Shown one piece after another: positions 52,480 through 60,959 of a stretch of 64,000 nucleotides of DNA. The position numbers and the translations under genes are program-made. Origin of the DNA: Dehalococcoides mccartyi CG5 (GTDB lineage Bacteria > Chloroflexota > Dehalococcoidia > Dehalococcoidales > Dehalococcoidaceae); assembly GCF_000830885.1 (NCBI RefSeq), contig NZ_CP006951.1, positions 434,001 to 498,000 on the forward strand. Reading direction: 5' to 3'. The notes beneath the pieces are model-generated. The model was not told where the DNA came from, ran no database searches, and was given only the letters and a program-made list of their open reading frames with translations. Every line of letters begins with the position of its first letter. The first letter of the stretch is position 1.

Positions 52480-53244
52480 ATGCCTGTCGTACCTGCCCTG
52501 GTGTTTAAGGGAGTGACAGCCAGTTTTGATGGGCTGGCAGTACTGGAAGATATTACTTTTTCCCAGCCCACAGGACGGATGCTGGGAATTATCGGTCCAA
52601 ATGGGGGAGGGAAAACTACTCTTCTCAAGCTGATTTTGGGGCTCGTTCAGCCTGATTGCGGCACTATAAAGGTGCTTGGCAAAAGCCCTGAGGATGCCCG
52701 GCCGGAGATTGGTTACGTTTCCCAGTACCACCTTTTTGACCGTGATTTCCCTATAAGTGTTTTGGAAGTGGTGTTGATGGGCAGATATTCCAAGCGCGGG
52801 TTGGCACATAGTTACCGTAAGGAAGATGTGGCTCTGGCTGAAGAATATCTGGATAAAGTGGGCATGTTGCCGTTTATTAACCGCCAGATAGGCCAGCTTT
52901 CAGGCGGACAGCAGAAGCGGGTATTTATAGCTAGGGCTTTGGTTAATCAGCCAAAACTGCTTATTCTGGATGAACCTACTGCCGGGGTAGATGCGGCCAT
53001 GCAAACCGGGCTGTACGAACTTTTAGAATCCTTGAAAAAAGATATGACTATTATTATGGTGACCCATGATATCAGTGCAGTGGCAGTATGCATAGATGAT
53101 ATTGCCTGTTTGAACAAGCATTTGTCATACCACCATGCCGAAGAGGGTTTGACTGCTGAAGATTTGGCTGAAACTTATAATTGCCCAATCCAGCTTATTG
53201 CACATGGGCAGGTACCTCACCGGGTGCTAAAGGAACACGAATGA
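52480..53244 (+). CDS. znuC: Zn/Mn ABC transporter ATP-binding protein (ZnuC-like)
   Basis: The 254-residue ATPase has Walker A GPNGGGKTT, a Q-loop YVSQYH, the LSGGQQKRVFIARAL signature, Walker B LLILDEPTAGVD and the switch His in TMVTHDIS-like MVTHDIS. It is the motor for the metal importer. Its TGA overlaps the permease ATG (ATGA). The ATG start is two bases after the lipoprotein stop, and no better start exists. Confidence 0.93.
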   Translation: MPVVPALVFKGVTASFDGLAVLEDITFSQPTGRMLGIIGPNGGGKTTLLKLILGLVQPDCGTIKVLGKSPEDARPEIGYVSQYHLFDRDFPISVLEVVLMGRYSKRGLAHSYRKEDVALAEEYLDKVGMLPFINRQIGQLSGGQQKRVFIARALVNQPKLLILDEPTAGVDAAMQTGLYELLESLKKDMTIIMVTHDISAVAVCIDDIACLNKHLSYHHAEEGLTAEDLAETYNCPIQLIAHGQVPHRVLKEHE

Positions 53245-54086
53245 TAGAGGCTTTGGGTTATGGCTTTATCCAGAATGCTATTTGGGCAGGGCTGCTGGCG
53301 GCAATAGGCTGCGGTATTATTGGCAGCTACGTCGTGGTAAAAAAACTGGCATCCATCAGCGGCGGTATTGCCCACGCTTCCTTTGGCGGAATCGGTCTGG
53401 GGTATCTGCTGGGCATTAATCCGGTGCTGGGTGCGCTGGCATTCAGTTTGCTGGCTGCTGCCAGCATGGGTACTCTTACTCGCCGAAGCCGCATAAGTGA
53501 AGATACTATTATCGGTATGCTTTGGGCTTTAGGTATGGCTCTGGGCATTATCTTTATTGGTTTAACTCCCGGTTATGCACCGGATTTATTCAGTTATCTT
53601 TTCGGCAATATCCTGACAGTGCCGTCTTCAGATCTGGTGCTTATGCTGGTGCTGGACGCACTGATAATAGGGGTGGTCTGGTTTTTCTATAAGGAATTTT
53701 TGGGGGTATCTTTTGACGAGGAATTTTGCCGGGTAAGCGGTATGCCCACCGGGCTGTTATATGTAATAATGCTGGGGCTTATAGCGCTGACAGTGGTAAT
53801 GCTGATACGAGTAGTAGGTATAATACTGGTAATAGCTTTACTGACCATACCGGCAGCAGTAGCCCGCCGTTTTACGGATAGCCTTTTAAAGATGATGGGG
53901 CTTTCAATAGGATTTGGGGTGGTTTTCTGTTTGGGCGGGCTGTGGCTTTCCTATATACTGGATTTCGCTTCCGGGGCTACTATTATACTCTTTAGCGTGG
54001 CGGTATTTCTGGCGGTTTTAGCTTTCAAGGGCAAAAAGAAACAAGAGCCGGCTTCAGATAAAACCGGCTGCATCAACCACGAATAA
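53241..54086 (+). CDS. znuB: Zn/Mn ABC transporter permease (ZnuB-like)
   Basis: The 281-residue permease has eight to nine predicted helices, with the family signature GSYVVVKKLASISGGIAHASFGGIGLGYLLG near the N terminus (quoted in part as SISGGIAHASFGGIGLGY). I trimmed an upstream extension to the ATG at 53241, which overlaps the ATPase stop by four bases. The C-terminal GKKKQEPASDKTG is cytoplasmic. It completes a Fur-regulated metal uptake system. Confidence 0.92.
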   Translation: MIEALGYGFIQNAIWAGLLAAIGCGIIGSYVVVKKLASISGGIAHASFGGIGLGYLLGINPVLGALAFSLLAAASMGTLTRRSRISEDTIIGMLWALGMALGIIFIGLTPGYAPDLFSYLFGNILTVPSSDLVLMLVLDALIIGVVWFFYKEFLGVSFDEEFCRVSGMPTGLLYVIMLGLIALTVVMLIRVVGIILVIALLTIPAAVARRFTDSLLKMMGLSIGFGVVFCLGGLWLSYILDFASGATIILFSVAVFLAVLAFKGKKKQEPASDKTGCINHE

Positions 54087-54109
54087 TGTCCTTCTTCTCT
54101 GTTACAAAA

Positions 54110-54460
54110 CTAGTGTGTGCCCAGAGGTCTGGTCTGGGGGAAAACATTTAGACCTATCAGCTTGCGTCTGGAAAAATTCTGCTGCTGTTTCCACTCCATG
54201 TTCCCCAAGCGGGTTACCATATCCCTTAGGGCTGGTTCACTAGTCAGGCAGTAAAGTTCAGCCCCGCCTTTTTGACAGAGCTTGATTATGCCACTGGAAA
54301 CCAGCGATTGAAGGGTGGGCAATATATCGCTTCCATCTTCTATGGTGCTTGCAATAGCAGAGCGGTCAAAGCGGGCAAAAGGATGCTTGCTGAAAAGAAG
54401 GATTATCTGGCGGCTGGTGTAATCTACGGCACTTTGTTTCAGAAACTCATCAAGTTCCAT
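54110..54460 (-). CDS. Hypothetical protein with possible winged helix
   Basis: The 116-residue protein is not one I recognise. Residues about 15-75 have alternating helices and strands (SRQIILLFSKHPFARFDRSA; LPTLQSLVSSGIIKLCQKG; ELYCLTSEPALRDMV) that resemble a winged helix-turn-helix of the MarR or ArsR kind, with the wing near GGAELYCLT. An AAGGAA ribosome site lies seven bases before the ATG. It converges with znuB, 23 bases apart, and lies upstream of ftsZ only across a hairpin. A regulatory role is possible. Confidence 0.55.
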   Translation of the reverse strand: MELDEFLKQSAVDYTSRQIILLFSKHPFARFDRSAIASTIEDGSDILPTLQSLVSSGIIKLCQKGGAELYCLTSEPALRDMVTRLGNMEWKQQQNFSRRKLIGLNVFPQTRPLGTH

Positions 54461-54512
54461 CTTCGTTTCCTTATCTATGTCAACCCTCGTTAGCTTTAAG
54501 ACTTAGATGTCT

Positions 54513-54551
54513 AGAGAGTGGCAGGGGAGGGAGTTCAACCTGCCACTCTCT
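54513..54551. terminator. Long hairpin after ftsZ
   Basis: AGAGAGTGGCAGG (54513-54525) and CCTGCCACTCTCT (54539-54551) form a perfect 13-bp stem with a 13-base loop. It lies 25 bases after the ftsZ stop. No clear T-run follows on either strand. Confidence 0.6.
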
Positions 54552-54575
54552 TTCAAGATATAAAAATGTAGAATA

Positions 54576-55706
54576 TTATCTGCTTAAGAAACGCGGCGGA
54601 GCCTGATGTGCGGCAGGAGCCGGTTTCCGGATGGAAGGCTGAGCGGATCGGTAACGCATAAACGAAGGAACTTCCAGTTCTTCCTGAGTTTTGCTTCTCA
54701 GACCTTTCATCATACGGGTCATTTCTTTTTCATGGTTGTTGGAAAGCATGCTTTCCTTGGTGGCAAAACCGGTGGCTATCAGGGTTATCTGTACTTCCTT
54801 ACCCATGCGGGGGTCAGTGCTGACACCAAAGATGATATTGGCCTGTGGGTCAACCGCCTGACGGATAACGTCTGCTGCGGAGTTTACTTCCATAAGGGAA
54901 AGGTCTTCGCCGCCGCATACGTTGTAGATAACACCCATAGCACCGTCAACCGCTATATCCAGCAGCGGGCTGGCCAGAGCGGCTCTGGCGGCATCAGCTG
55001 CCCGGTTCTGTCCGGCACCCTTGCCTATAGACATCCAGGCGGGGCCGGCATCTTTCATGACGGCTTTTACATCTGCAAAGTCCAGGTTGATGATACCCGG
55101 AACGGTGATAACTTCGGCAATGGCCTTGACGCCGTTGCAAAGAACTTCGTCAGCCAGTTTAAAAGCCCCGTCAACCCCTGTTTTTTGGTCAACCATATCC
55201 AGCAGGCGGTCATTGGGGATAATAATAAGCGTATCAACGCTATCTACTATGTTATTTATGCCTTCTTCGGCGGTTTGCATGCGGTGAGCACCCTCAAAGC
55301 AGAAAGGCTTGGTGCATACCGCAATGGTCAGAGCGCCGGATTCCTTGGCTATTTTGGCAACCACGGGGGCTGAGCCGGTGCCTGTACCGCCACCCATACC
55401 GGCGGTTACGAAAACCATGTCAGCACCTATTATGTTTTCTTTGAGCTCGCTCAGGCTTTCTTCGGCAGCTGCTTTGCCCATGGTGTGGTTACCGCCGGCA
55501 CCCAGACCGCGGGTGCAGCGTTCACCAATCTGGATTCGGGTAGCAGCTTCGGTAATAGCCAGATGCTGGGCATCAGTATTAACGGCTATAAACTCTACGC
55601 CCTGTATGTTATCCCGAACCATGCGGGTTACAGCGTTGCTGCCTGCACCGCCGCACCCGATAACTTTAATCTTTGCGCCACTGGGTACATATACTTTTTT
55701 TGACAT
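54576..55706 (-). CDS. ftsZ: Cell division protein FtsZ
   Basis: FtsZ polymerises at midcell and hydrolyses GTP. The 376-residue protein has the G-box [13 protein letters not shown], the nucleotide Asn in [10 protein letters not shown] and the T7 loop [12 protein letters not shown]. After a short linker it ends with [11 protein letters not shown], a typical C-terminal partner peptide, and a Pro-rich tail. It is second in the ftsA-ftsZ unit, 32 bases after ftsA, with an AAGGAT ribosome site. It is the orthodox FtsZ of the genome, in contrast to the divergent protein at 4763-5941. Confidence 0.98.
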   Translation of the reverse strand: MSKKVYVPSGAKIKVIGCGGAGSNAVTRMVRDNIQGVEFIAVNTDAQHLAITEAATRIQIGERCTRGLGAGGNHTMGKAAAEESLSELKENIIGADMVFVTAGMGGGTGTGSAPVVAKIAKESGALTIAVCTKPFCFEGAHRMQTAEEGINNIVDSVDTLIIIPNDRLLDMVDQKTGVDGAFKLADEVLCNGVKAIAEVITVPGIINLDFADVKAVMKDAGPAWMSIGKGAGQNRAADAARAALASPLLDIAVDGAMGVIYNVCGGEDLSLMEVNSAADVIRQAVDPQANIIFGVSTDPRMGKEVQITLIATGFATKESMLSNNHEKEMTRMMKGLRSKTQEELEVPSFMRYRSAQPSIRKPAPAAHQAPPRFLSR

Positions 55707-55738
55707 TCTTTTATCCTTAGTAAATCATTATCCTTTCG

Positions 55739-56941
55739 TTAGTTTTTGGGGTTCCCAAACATTCGTGAGATAAAGCCGCCTTTAGCACTTTCTTCAGTGG
55801 TTGGGTGGCTCTTTGAGGCGTCTCGGTTATTGATACTCCAAAGCAACATGCCAACAACATTGGTACAGGCAGGATCATTTAAGATATCTGATACACCAAA
55901 TAAATTGGGGGGAGTACCTACCCGTACCGGGAGCCGCAGTACTTCGCTGCCAAGCTCTGCAATGCCGGGGAGGTTGGCAGTACCGCCGGTTATTACCAGC
56001 CCGGAAGGTACCATTTTGGAATAATCATCGCTGGGTAACTCCAGGATAATGAGGCGCAGCAGTTCTTCAACCCGCATCCTGACAATCTCGCAAAGGTCAG
56101 GATAAGAGAAGGTATGTCCGCTTTCAACAAAGTTAGCGTCATTACATTCACCGGGTATTACACTGCTATATCTTTGTTTGATATCTTCGGCCATCTCAAA
56201 AGGAATGCCCAGACCCACAGAAACATCGTGGGTTACCTGTGAGCCGGCAATGGGCAGAACTGATGTATGATAAATACTGTTGCCTTTGAAGGCAGCTATA
56301 TCTGTAGTGCCGCCACCGATGTCAGCCAAGATAACACCCTTTTCGCGTTCTTCATCGGTTAATGCTGCTTCAGCACTGGCTAAAGGATTGAAGACCAGGT
56401 CGTCAATCTCTACGCCGGCAGCACGGATGCACTTGGTAAGATTTTCAATTGAATTTGAAGCGGCGGTAATAATGTGGGTTTCGACATCCAGGCGGAAGCC
56501 ATGCATGCCTACCGGATTACTAACGCCTTCCTGACCATCCACCGAATAATTACGGGGGATGATGTGAAGTACCTTTCTGTCCTGGGGCATAGTGATACTG
56601 CTGGCAATATCTATAGCCCTTTGCAGGTCACTCTGGCGCACCAGGTGGTCGTTTCGGGTGATACTGATAACTCCGCGGTTGTTTTTAGAGTTGATATGTT
56701 TTCCGGTTACGCCTATCAAGGCGGATTTGAGTTTATAACCAGCAGTTCTCTCTGCCATGCTTACCGACTCACGGATGGCTTCCTTAGCTTCATTAAGGTT
56801 AACCACCATGCCCTTCTGCAAACCACGAGAGGGGACAACCCCTACTCCCAGTATTCTCAGGTCTCCGTTTTCGGTGTCAGCCATAACGGTACAGATTTTA
56901 CTTGTACCGACGTCTATGGCCGCTATCTGTCTCCTTTTCAT
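55739..56941 (-). CDS. ftsA: Cell division protein FtsA
   Basis: FtsA is the actin-like anchor that ties FtsZ to the membrane. The 400-residue protein has the phosphate 1 motif [12 protein letters not shown], the 1C domain, phosphate 2 [14 protein letters not shown] and the adenosine motif [14 protein letters not shown]. The C-terminal end [18 protein letters not shown] could form the amphipathic membrane helix. GAGGGAGAGG lies before the ATG. It follows a 69-codon gene by 59 bases. The cell wall genes that usually share this operon are absent. Confidence 0.96.
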   Translation of the reverse strand: MKRRQIAAIDVGTSKICTVMADTENGDLRILGVGVVPSRGLQKGMVVNLNEAKEAIRESVSMAERTAGYKLKSALIGVTGKHINSKNNRGVISITRNDHLVRQSDLQRAIDIASSITMPQDRKVLHIIPRNYSVDGQEGVSNPVGMHGFRLDVETHIITAASNSIENLTKCIRAAGVEIDDLVFNPLASAEAALTDEEREKGVILADIGGGTTDIAAFKGNSIYHTSVLPIAGSQVTHDVSVGLGIPFEMAEDIKQRYSSVIPGECNDANFVESGHTFSYPDLCEIVRMRVEELLRLIILELPSDDYSKMVPSGLVITGGTANLPGIAELGSEVLRLPVRVGTPPNLFGVSDILNDPACTNVVGMLLWSINNRDASKSHPTTEESAKGGFISRMFGNPKN

Positions 56942-57000
56942 TTTATTGCCTCTCCCTCATTTTTTATCCCCCGGCAACCCCTATATATATAGGTAGTTAC

Positions 57001-57210
57001 CTACTTGACGTGGCGAAAATGAACATTCCATTTACCGGATAGTGACTCAATAAAAGCCTTTGAATCAGTGCTGGGCGCGCGGTATAATTCTGCTAGGAAT
57101 CCATGAAGAAGTTCACCGCCACTCATGCCGGGCATAGGTTCAGCCGGCCCGGGTAGATTGATATGTACAATCTCCGTCATCAGCTTCTGATACTCAATTG
57201 CAGTCCCCAT
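57001..57210 (-). CDS. Hypothetical small protein upstream of ftsA
   Basis: The 69-residue protein has no recognised domain. It is mildly acidic, with a central Gly/Pro-rich stretch (LPGPAEPMPGMSGG, about 19-32) and helical ends. A GGGAGG ribosome site precedes the ATG, and a near-consensus promoter lies about 40 bases upstream, which supports expression. It is the first gene of the ftsA-ftsZ unit in the position where ftsQ sits in other bacteria, though it has no transmembrane segment and is far too small for FtsQ. A division-linked accessory role is possible but unsupported beyond position. Confidence 0.55.
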   Translation of the reverse strand: MGTAIEYQKLMTEIVHINLPGPAEPMPGMSGGELLHGFLAELYRAPSTDSKAFIESLSGKWNVHFRHVK

Positions 57211-57247
57211 AGGTATTTTCCCTCCCTTGAAGATTCAGTTGTGCCAC

Positions 57248-57277
57248 ATATTAATCCGTTCCAAATAGAGCCGTCAA
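57248..57277 (-). promoter_or_regulatory. Promoter of the small gene/ftsA/ftsZ unit
   Basis: On the minus strand TTGACG, 18 bases and TAATAT lie upstream of the start at 57210. A TTCCAA motif lies in the spacer and a palindromic TCCAA operator just upstream of the -35 box. Confidence 0.6.
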
Positions 57278-57283
57278 ATTTAG

Positions 57284-57377
57284 TCCAAAATAATTTTGGA
57301 ATATTCTAGCTGGAATTAGAACACTTGGAACTATTATAAAAAACGTCCTCAAAAATACCAGTTAATCCAACATTGGA
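57284..57377. promoter_or_regulatory. Palindromic TCCAA/TTGGA operator cluster
   Basis: TCCAAAATAATTTTGGA (57284-57300) is a perfect 17-base palindrome, and TCCAACATTGGA (57366-57377) is a second one whose centre is about 80 bases away. Between and around them are further half-sites (TTCCAA at 57259, TTGGAA at 57325, and GAATATTC at 57299). They lie between divergent promoters for the ftsA unit and the DUF5343 gene. Confidence 0.6.
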
Positions 57378-57402
57378 ATATACGCCAAAACAGATTAAAT
57401 TC

Positions 57403-57431
57403 TTGCTATTTCGTAATTGATGGAATAAAAT
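57403..57431 (+). promoter_or_regulatory. Promoter of the DUF5343 gene
   Basis: TTGCTA, 17 bases and TAAAAT end 17 bases before the ATG. The leader is short and contains GGAGGAG. Confidence 0.6.
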
Positions 57432-57448
57432 GTCTGGATGGAGGAGAA

Positions 57449-58138
57449 ATGGCTAATCTAAAAGGCTCAAAACCCTTACCCCCATATGTATCATACCGAA
57501 CCTTCTTAAACTTTCTTTTAGGCTTACAGGAGGCCATTCCATCTCGTTTAGACCGCAGTTTTTGGGGAGACAAGTGGTCTGGCAGTACCGGCACCCAGCT
57601 TATGTCTGCCCTGCGCTTTTTAGGTTTGGCAGATGCCGAAGGTATGCCGCGGGAAAAATTGCGCCGTTTGGTGGATGCCCGGGGAGAAGACCGTACCCTG
57701 ATACTCAGGCAGATTACGCTTGAAGGATATCAATTCGTTTTTAATTCTTCCGCAGATCCTGAATCACTTACCTATGCCCAGCTGGAAGAACTTTTCCATA
57801 ATAGCTTTAAAGTGGCGGATGATGTAGTTCGCAAGTGTATTAAGTTCTTTCTGGGGTTGGCAGAAGATGCTGATATATCCATTTCGCCGTTCGTTACCAA
57901 AAAATCACGTGTCGGACGGTCTGGAACTGGTACTAAGAAGATTCAAAAGAAAATAATACCAAGGACTGCTTCGCATGTTCTAATTCCAGATAATACAATG
58001 AAAGTTCCAGATAATTCAGATATGGATAGAGTGCTACTGGGTAAATTCCCTACATTTGATCCTGCATGGACGGATGAAGTTAAAGTAAAATGGTTTGAAG
58101 CTTTTGATGTTTTGCTTAAAAAGGTTTCTAAGGCCTGA
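57449..58138 (+). CDS. DUF5343 protein
   Basis: The 229-residue protein matches DUF5343. The N-terminal domain (about 10-145) has the family features YVSYRTFLNFLLGL, DRSFWGDKWSGSTGTQLMSAL and KCIKFFLGLAEDADI. A basic, Ser/Thr-rich linker (about 150-195) leads to a C-terminal module KFPTFDPAWTDEVKVKWF, a pattern also seen at the end of other DUF5343 proteins. No function is known. The protein is likely soluble. The gene is under its own promoter, with palindromic sites upstream, and is divergent from the ftsA unit. Confidence 0.8.
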   Translation: MANLKGSKPLPPYVSYRTFLNFLLGLQEAIPSRLDRSFWGDKWSGSTGTQLMSALRFLGLADAEGMPREKLRRLVDARGEDRTLILRQITLEGYQFVFNSSADPESLTYAQLEELFHNSFKVADDVVRKCIKFFLGLAEDADISISPFVTKKSRVGRSGTGTKKIQKKIIPRTASHVLIPDNTMKVPDNSDMDRVLLGKFPTFDPAWTDEVKVKWFEAFDVLLKKVSKA

Positions 58139-58262
58139 CCCCGAAGTAGTACTATCCCCTAGATTTTGATTGTACGCCCTCTTCCATTATATGAGTCTTT
58201 CGAAATTATGCTGTTTTTTAAAAACATTTTAAAATAATATTCCACAGACAGGACGTATAGGG

Positions 58263-58268
58263 TATAAT
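58263..58268 (+). promoter_or_regulatory. Probable promoter -10 box of the universal stress protein gene
   Basis: TATAAT, with a weak -35 at 58240-58245 (TTCCAC), precedes the ATG at 58295 by 26 bases. GAGGTC serves as ribosome site. Confidence 0.4.
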
Positions 58269-58294
58269 CTTCTGAGAACTTTTGAGGTCAGAAG

Positions 58295-59158
58295 ATGTAT
58301 TTTAAACGTATACTTATAACTCTTGATGGTACAAAAACAGCTGAAAAGACCCTTCCTGTGGCTGAACTTATGGCCAGTTACCCCGAAACCGAACTTTTAC
58401 TGGTAAGCATCTGTGATCCCAAACCTAAAATTACCGACGAACGCCAGAAATATTTGGATGCTAAATCTGCTGAATTACGGACAAAAGGCATTCAAGCCAA
58501 CGGAAAAATGTTCTGCGGTGAGCTTTTACCGCTTATTTTGAAATGTATCAATGAGAATGGTATTGACCTGTTGTGTATGGCTTCTCACGGATATACCGGA
58601 ATTAAGAAAATGGTACTGGGCAGTGTGTCCGAAAAGCTGATTAAAGCTACTAATCTGCCGGTATTATTGGTGAAGGAAGGGCATGACCCCGACAAGGCAG
58701 TTTTTGCAAATATTTTATTGCCACTGGACGGCTCACTCTTCTCTGAGGCTTGCCTAAAACAGGTATCTGATCTGGCACGTGATTTTAAGAGCAAACTTAC
58801 CTTGCTGGTGGTTATTCAACCGCCATGCATACCTTCAGACCGTTCACCCAGTATTCAACCCAGCTGGGATGAATATTACCAAGCACTTCTTGAAGAACTT
58901 AAACAGCAGGCACAGGCTTATCTGGAACGCTTGACCGGCGAGTTGCAGGCAAATGGAATTGAAACTGAATTCCGTATGGAAGTTTCAGACAAAATTCCTG
59001 AAACTATTTTAAGTACCGCCGAAGATATAAATGCCTCGCTTATTTCATTTACCACCCATAATCGCTCTGGAATAGAGAAATGGTATTATGGAAGTGTGGC
59101 AGCCGGCTTGATTGAAAATTCCTCACATCCCATGCTTTTATGGCGAAACTCCATTTAA
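58295..59158 (+). CDS. Tandem universal stress protein (UspA family)
   Basis: The 287-residue protein is two fused Usp domains (about 1-135 and 145-287). Each begins with the family strand (ILITLDGTKTAEKTL, ILLPLDGSLFSEACL) and ends with a GSVxxxLIxxxxxPxLL element after an S-H-G or T-H-N turn, the ATP-type nucleotide-binding layout. Tandem Usp proteins bind nucleotides and respond to stress in other bacteria. The second domain has a slightly longer loop with PPCIPSDRSPSI. No operon partner is evident. Confidence 0.93.
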   Translation: MYFKRILITLDGTKTAEKTLPVAELMASYPETELLLVSICDPKPKITDERQKYLDAKSAELRTKGIQANGKMFCGELLPLILKCINENGIDLLCMASHGYTGIKKMVLGSVSEKLIKATNLPVLLVKEGHDPDKAVFANILLPLDGSLFSEACLKQVSDLARDFKSKLTLLVVIQPPCIPSDRSPSIQPSWDEYYQALLEELKQQAQAYLERLTGELQANGIETEFRMEVSDKIPETILSTAEDINASLISFTTHNRSGIEKWYYGSVAAGLIENSSHPMLLWRNSI

Positions 59159-59165
59159 ACCTTGC

Positions 59166-59195
59166 TTGACACCTGCCTTTGTTCCTTTCTACAAT
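59166..59195 (+). promoter_or_regulatory. Promoter of the cyclase-rpe pair
   Basis: TTGACA, 18 bases and TACAAT precede the ATG at 59212, with AAAGG in a short leader. Confidence 0.7.
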
Positions 59196-59211
59196 TAGCT
59201 AAGGTAAAGGC

Positions 59212-59841
59212 ATGAAAAAAATTTACGACCTCAGCCCTGAAATACGCCCTGATATGATTAGCTGGCCGGGCGATAGTTGCCCGGAGATAACTCTGCTGCA
59301 CAGTATCAAGTACGGTTCTCATAGCAACCTTAGCCGGCTGACAATGACATTACATAACGGTAGTCATATAGATGCCCCGCATCATTTTTTTGAAGAAGGT
59401 ATTGGAGCGGGTGAGATACCTCTGGAGATACTGGTTGGTGATGTTCGGGTTTTGCGTTTTGGCGGGGTGAAAACTATTACCCGCAAAATGCTTGAACATG
59501 CTGACCTTAAAGGGGTAACTCGGCTTATTCTGGCTACTGACAATGAGAGCCTCTGGAAAAGGCCTGATTTTGATGAAAACTATACGTATATAGACATTGG
59601 AGCGGCTCAGTATCTGACTGAAATAGGTATACGGCTGTTGGGTATAGACTATCTTTCGGTAGAGGACTTTCAAGGTCTGGATGGAGTGCACAAGCATCTT
59701 TTAAGCCAAGGAGTGGTTATATTGGAAACGTTGCAACTTGCGGGTGTGCCTGAAGGTGATTATGAGCTTTACTGTTTGCCGCTGAAACTGGGCAAAGTGG
59801 ACGGGGCACCTGCCAGAGTAATATTGATAGAGAGAGATTAG
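59212..59841 (+). CDS. Cyclase family protein (KynB-like metal hydrolase)
   Basis: The 209-residue protein has the cyclase/KynB metal motif HNGSHIDAPHHF (about 48-59), which holds the conserved His and Asp ligands of a binuclear zinc centre. The later segments LGIDYLSVE and LAGVPEGDYELYCLPLKL match the family. Members act as arylformamidases or hydrolyse small esters or amides. No tryptophan-degradation gene is near, so the substrate is open. It abuts the following rpe-like gene with no gap. Confidence 0.85.
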   Translation: MKKIYDLSPEIRPDMISWPGDSCPEITLLHSIKYGSHSNLSRLTMTLHNGSHIDAPHHFFEEGIGAGEIPLEILVGDVRVLRFGGVKTITRKMLEHADLKGVTRLILATDNESLWKRPDFDENYTYIDIGAAQYLTEIGIRLLGIDYLSVEDFQGLDGVHKHLLSQGVVILETLQLAGVPEGDYELYCLPLKLGKVDGAPARVILIERD

Positions 59842-60504
59842 TTGAAAGACGTAAAAGTAGTGCCGGCTATACTTACAGATGATCCTGCGGCCTTTGAGTC
59901 CATGATAAAACAGTCAGAGGGTTTTGCACCGGTTGCCCAGATAGATATCATGGACGGGCAGTTCGTGCCTTCGCTAAGCATACCCCCGGAGGTTCTGGGC
60001 AGATATAAGCCCAGTTTTGCTTCCGAAATACACTTGATGACCCTGAATCCGGAAGAGTATCTGACTTACTGCAAGCAGCATGGTGCTCGCAGGGTAATAT
60101 TCCATTTTGAGGCAACCCCCCGCCCTGAATATGTTATCAGCAGGATAAAAGAGATGGGTTTTAAGGTGGGATTGGCAGTAAACCCGGAGACCTCTGTTGC
60201 AGAGTTCGCTCATCTGGTGCCTCAGGTGGATATGGTGCTTTTTATGTCGGTTATTCCCGGTTTTTACGGCGCGCCGTTTATACCTGAGGTACTTCTCAAG
60301 GTAAAAGAGTTTAAAAGGCGTTTCCCTGAAACCGAAATAGGGCTGGACGGCGGGGCCAAGCAGTCCAATATACCTGAGATTGTGGCGGCAGGGGTAAATG
60401 ATATATGCGTGGGGAGTGCTATTTTCCGGCAATCCGATCCGCAGTCAAGCTACCTGTATTTGGATAAACTGGCCAAAAATTCGGCTAAGGAAGCCGGGCT
60501 TTAG
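59842..60504 (+). CDS. Ribulose-phosphate 3-epimerase-like protein
   Basis: The 220-residue TIM-barrel protein resembles Rpe: QIDIMDGQFVPSLSIPP, LAVNPETSV, SVIPGFYGAPFIPEVL and GLDGGAKQSNIPEIVAAG with GSAIF. Compared with standard Rpe (about 220 residues) the first metal region reads IDIMDGQF rather than DVMDGHF, so one active-site His is replaced by Gln. The start is TTG right after the cyclase stop. Together with RpiB and Tkt on the other strand it completes a non-oxidative pentose-phosphate set. Epimerase activity is likely but the His change deserves caution. Confidence 0.8.
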   Translation: MKDVKVVPAILTDDPAAFESMIKQSEGFAPVAQIDIMDGQFVPSLSIPPEVLGRYKPSFASEIHLMTLNPEEYLTYCKQHGARRVIFHFEATPRPEYVISRIKEMGFKVGLAVNPETSVAEFAHLVPQVDMVLFMSVIPGFYGAPFIPEVLLKVKEFKRRFPETEIGLDGGAKQSNIPEIVAAGVNDICVGSAIFRQSDPQSSYLYLDKLAKNSAKEAGL

Positions 60505-60959
60505 CCTTCTTTTTCAACCTTAAGCAGTTTTTCAAGACGGCGTTTGTGTCTTTCTTCACCGGTGAAACGGGCATTTAAAAAGGCACTGATAATCTCTTTG
60601 GCTACTTCTATGCCTATCACTCTTGCTCCTAAACACAGCACGTTCATGTCATCATGTTCCACACCCTGGTGGGCAGAGTAAACGTCATGGCAGAGACCGG
60701 CTCTGATACCCTTTATTTTGTTGGCAGTGATACAGGCGCCCACTCCGCTACCGCAGATGATAATGCCTCGGTCTGTTTTTCCGCAGGCAACATTTCGGGC
60801 AACTGTCTGAGCAAAATCAGGATAATCATCAGAACTGTTATAGGTGCAAGCCCCCAGATCCAAAACTTTTAACCCCAAATGGTTCAGGAAGGGTAAAATA
60901 CCTGTCTTAAGGTCGTAACCGCCATGGTCTGCCCCGATGGCAATAGAGATATTACTCAT
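60501..60959 (-). CDS. rpiB: Ribose-5-phosphate isomerase B
   Basis: RpiB interconverts ribose 5-phosphate and ribulose 5-phosphate. The 152-residue protein begins [17 protein letters not shown] and has the active-site region [27 protein letters not shown] with the catalytic Cys, and [16 protein letters not shown] placed the start at the ATG at 60959, which has GGAG seven bases upstream and overlaps the tkt stop; the ATG at 60965 is too close to it. Its stop shares TTAG with the convergent rpe-like gene. Confidence 0.95.
   Translation of the reverse strand: MSNISIAIGADHGGYDLKTGILPFLNHLGLKVLDLGACTYNSSDDYPDFAQTVARNVACGKTDRGIIICGSGVGACITANKIKGIRAGLCHDVYSAHQGVEHDDMNVLCLGARVIGIEVAKEIISAFLNARFTGEERHKRRLEKLLKVEKEG

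Noticed and set aside
54046-54069. Inverted repeat AGCCGG/CCGGCT near the end of znuB as a terminator
   Set aside because: It lies within the coding sequence and has no T-run after it.
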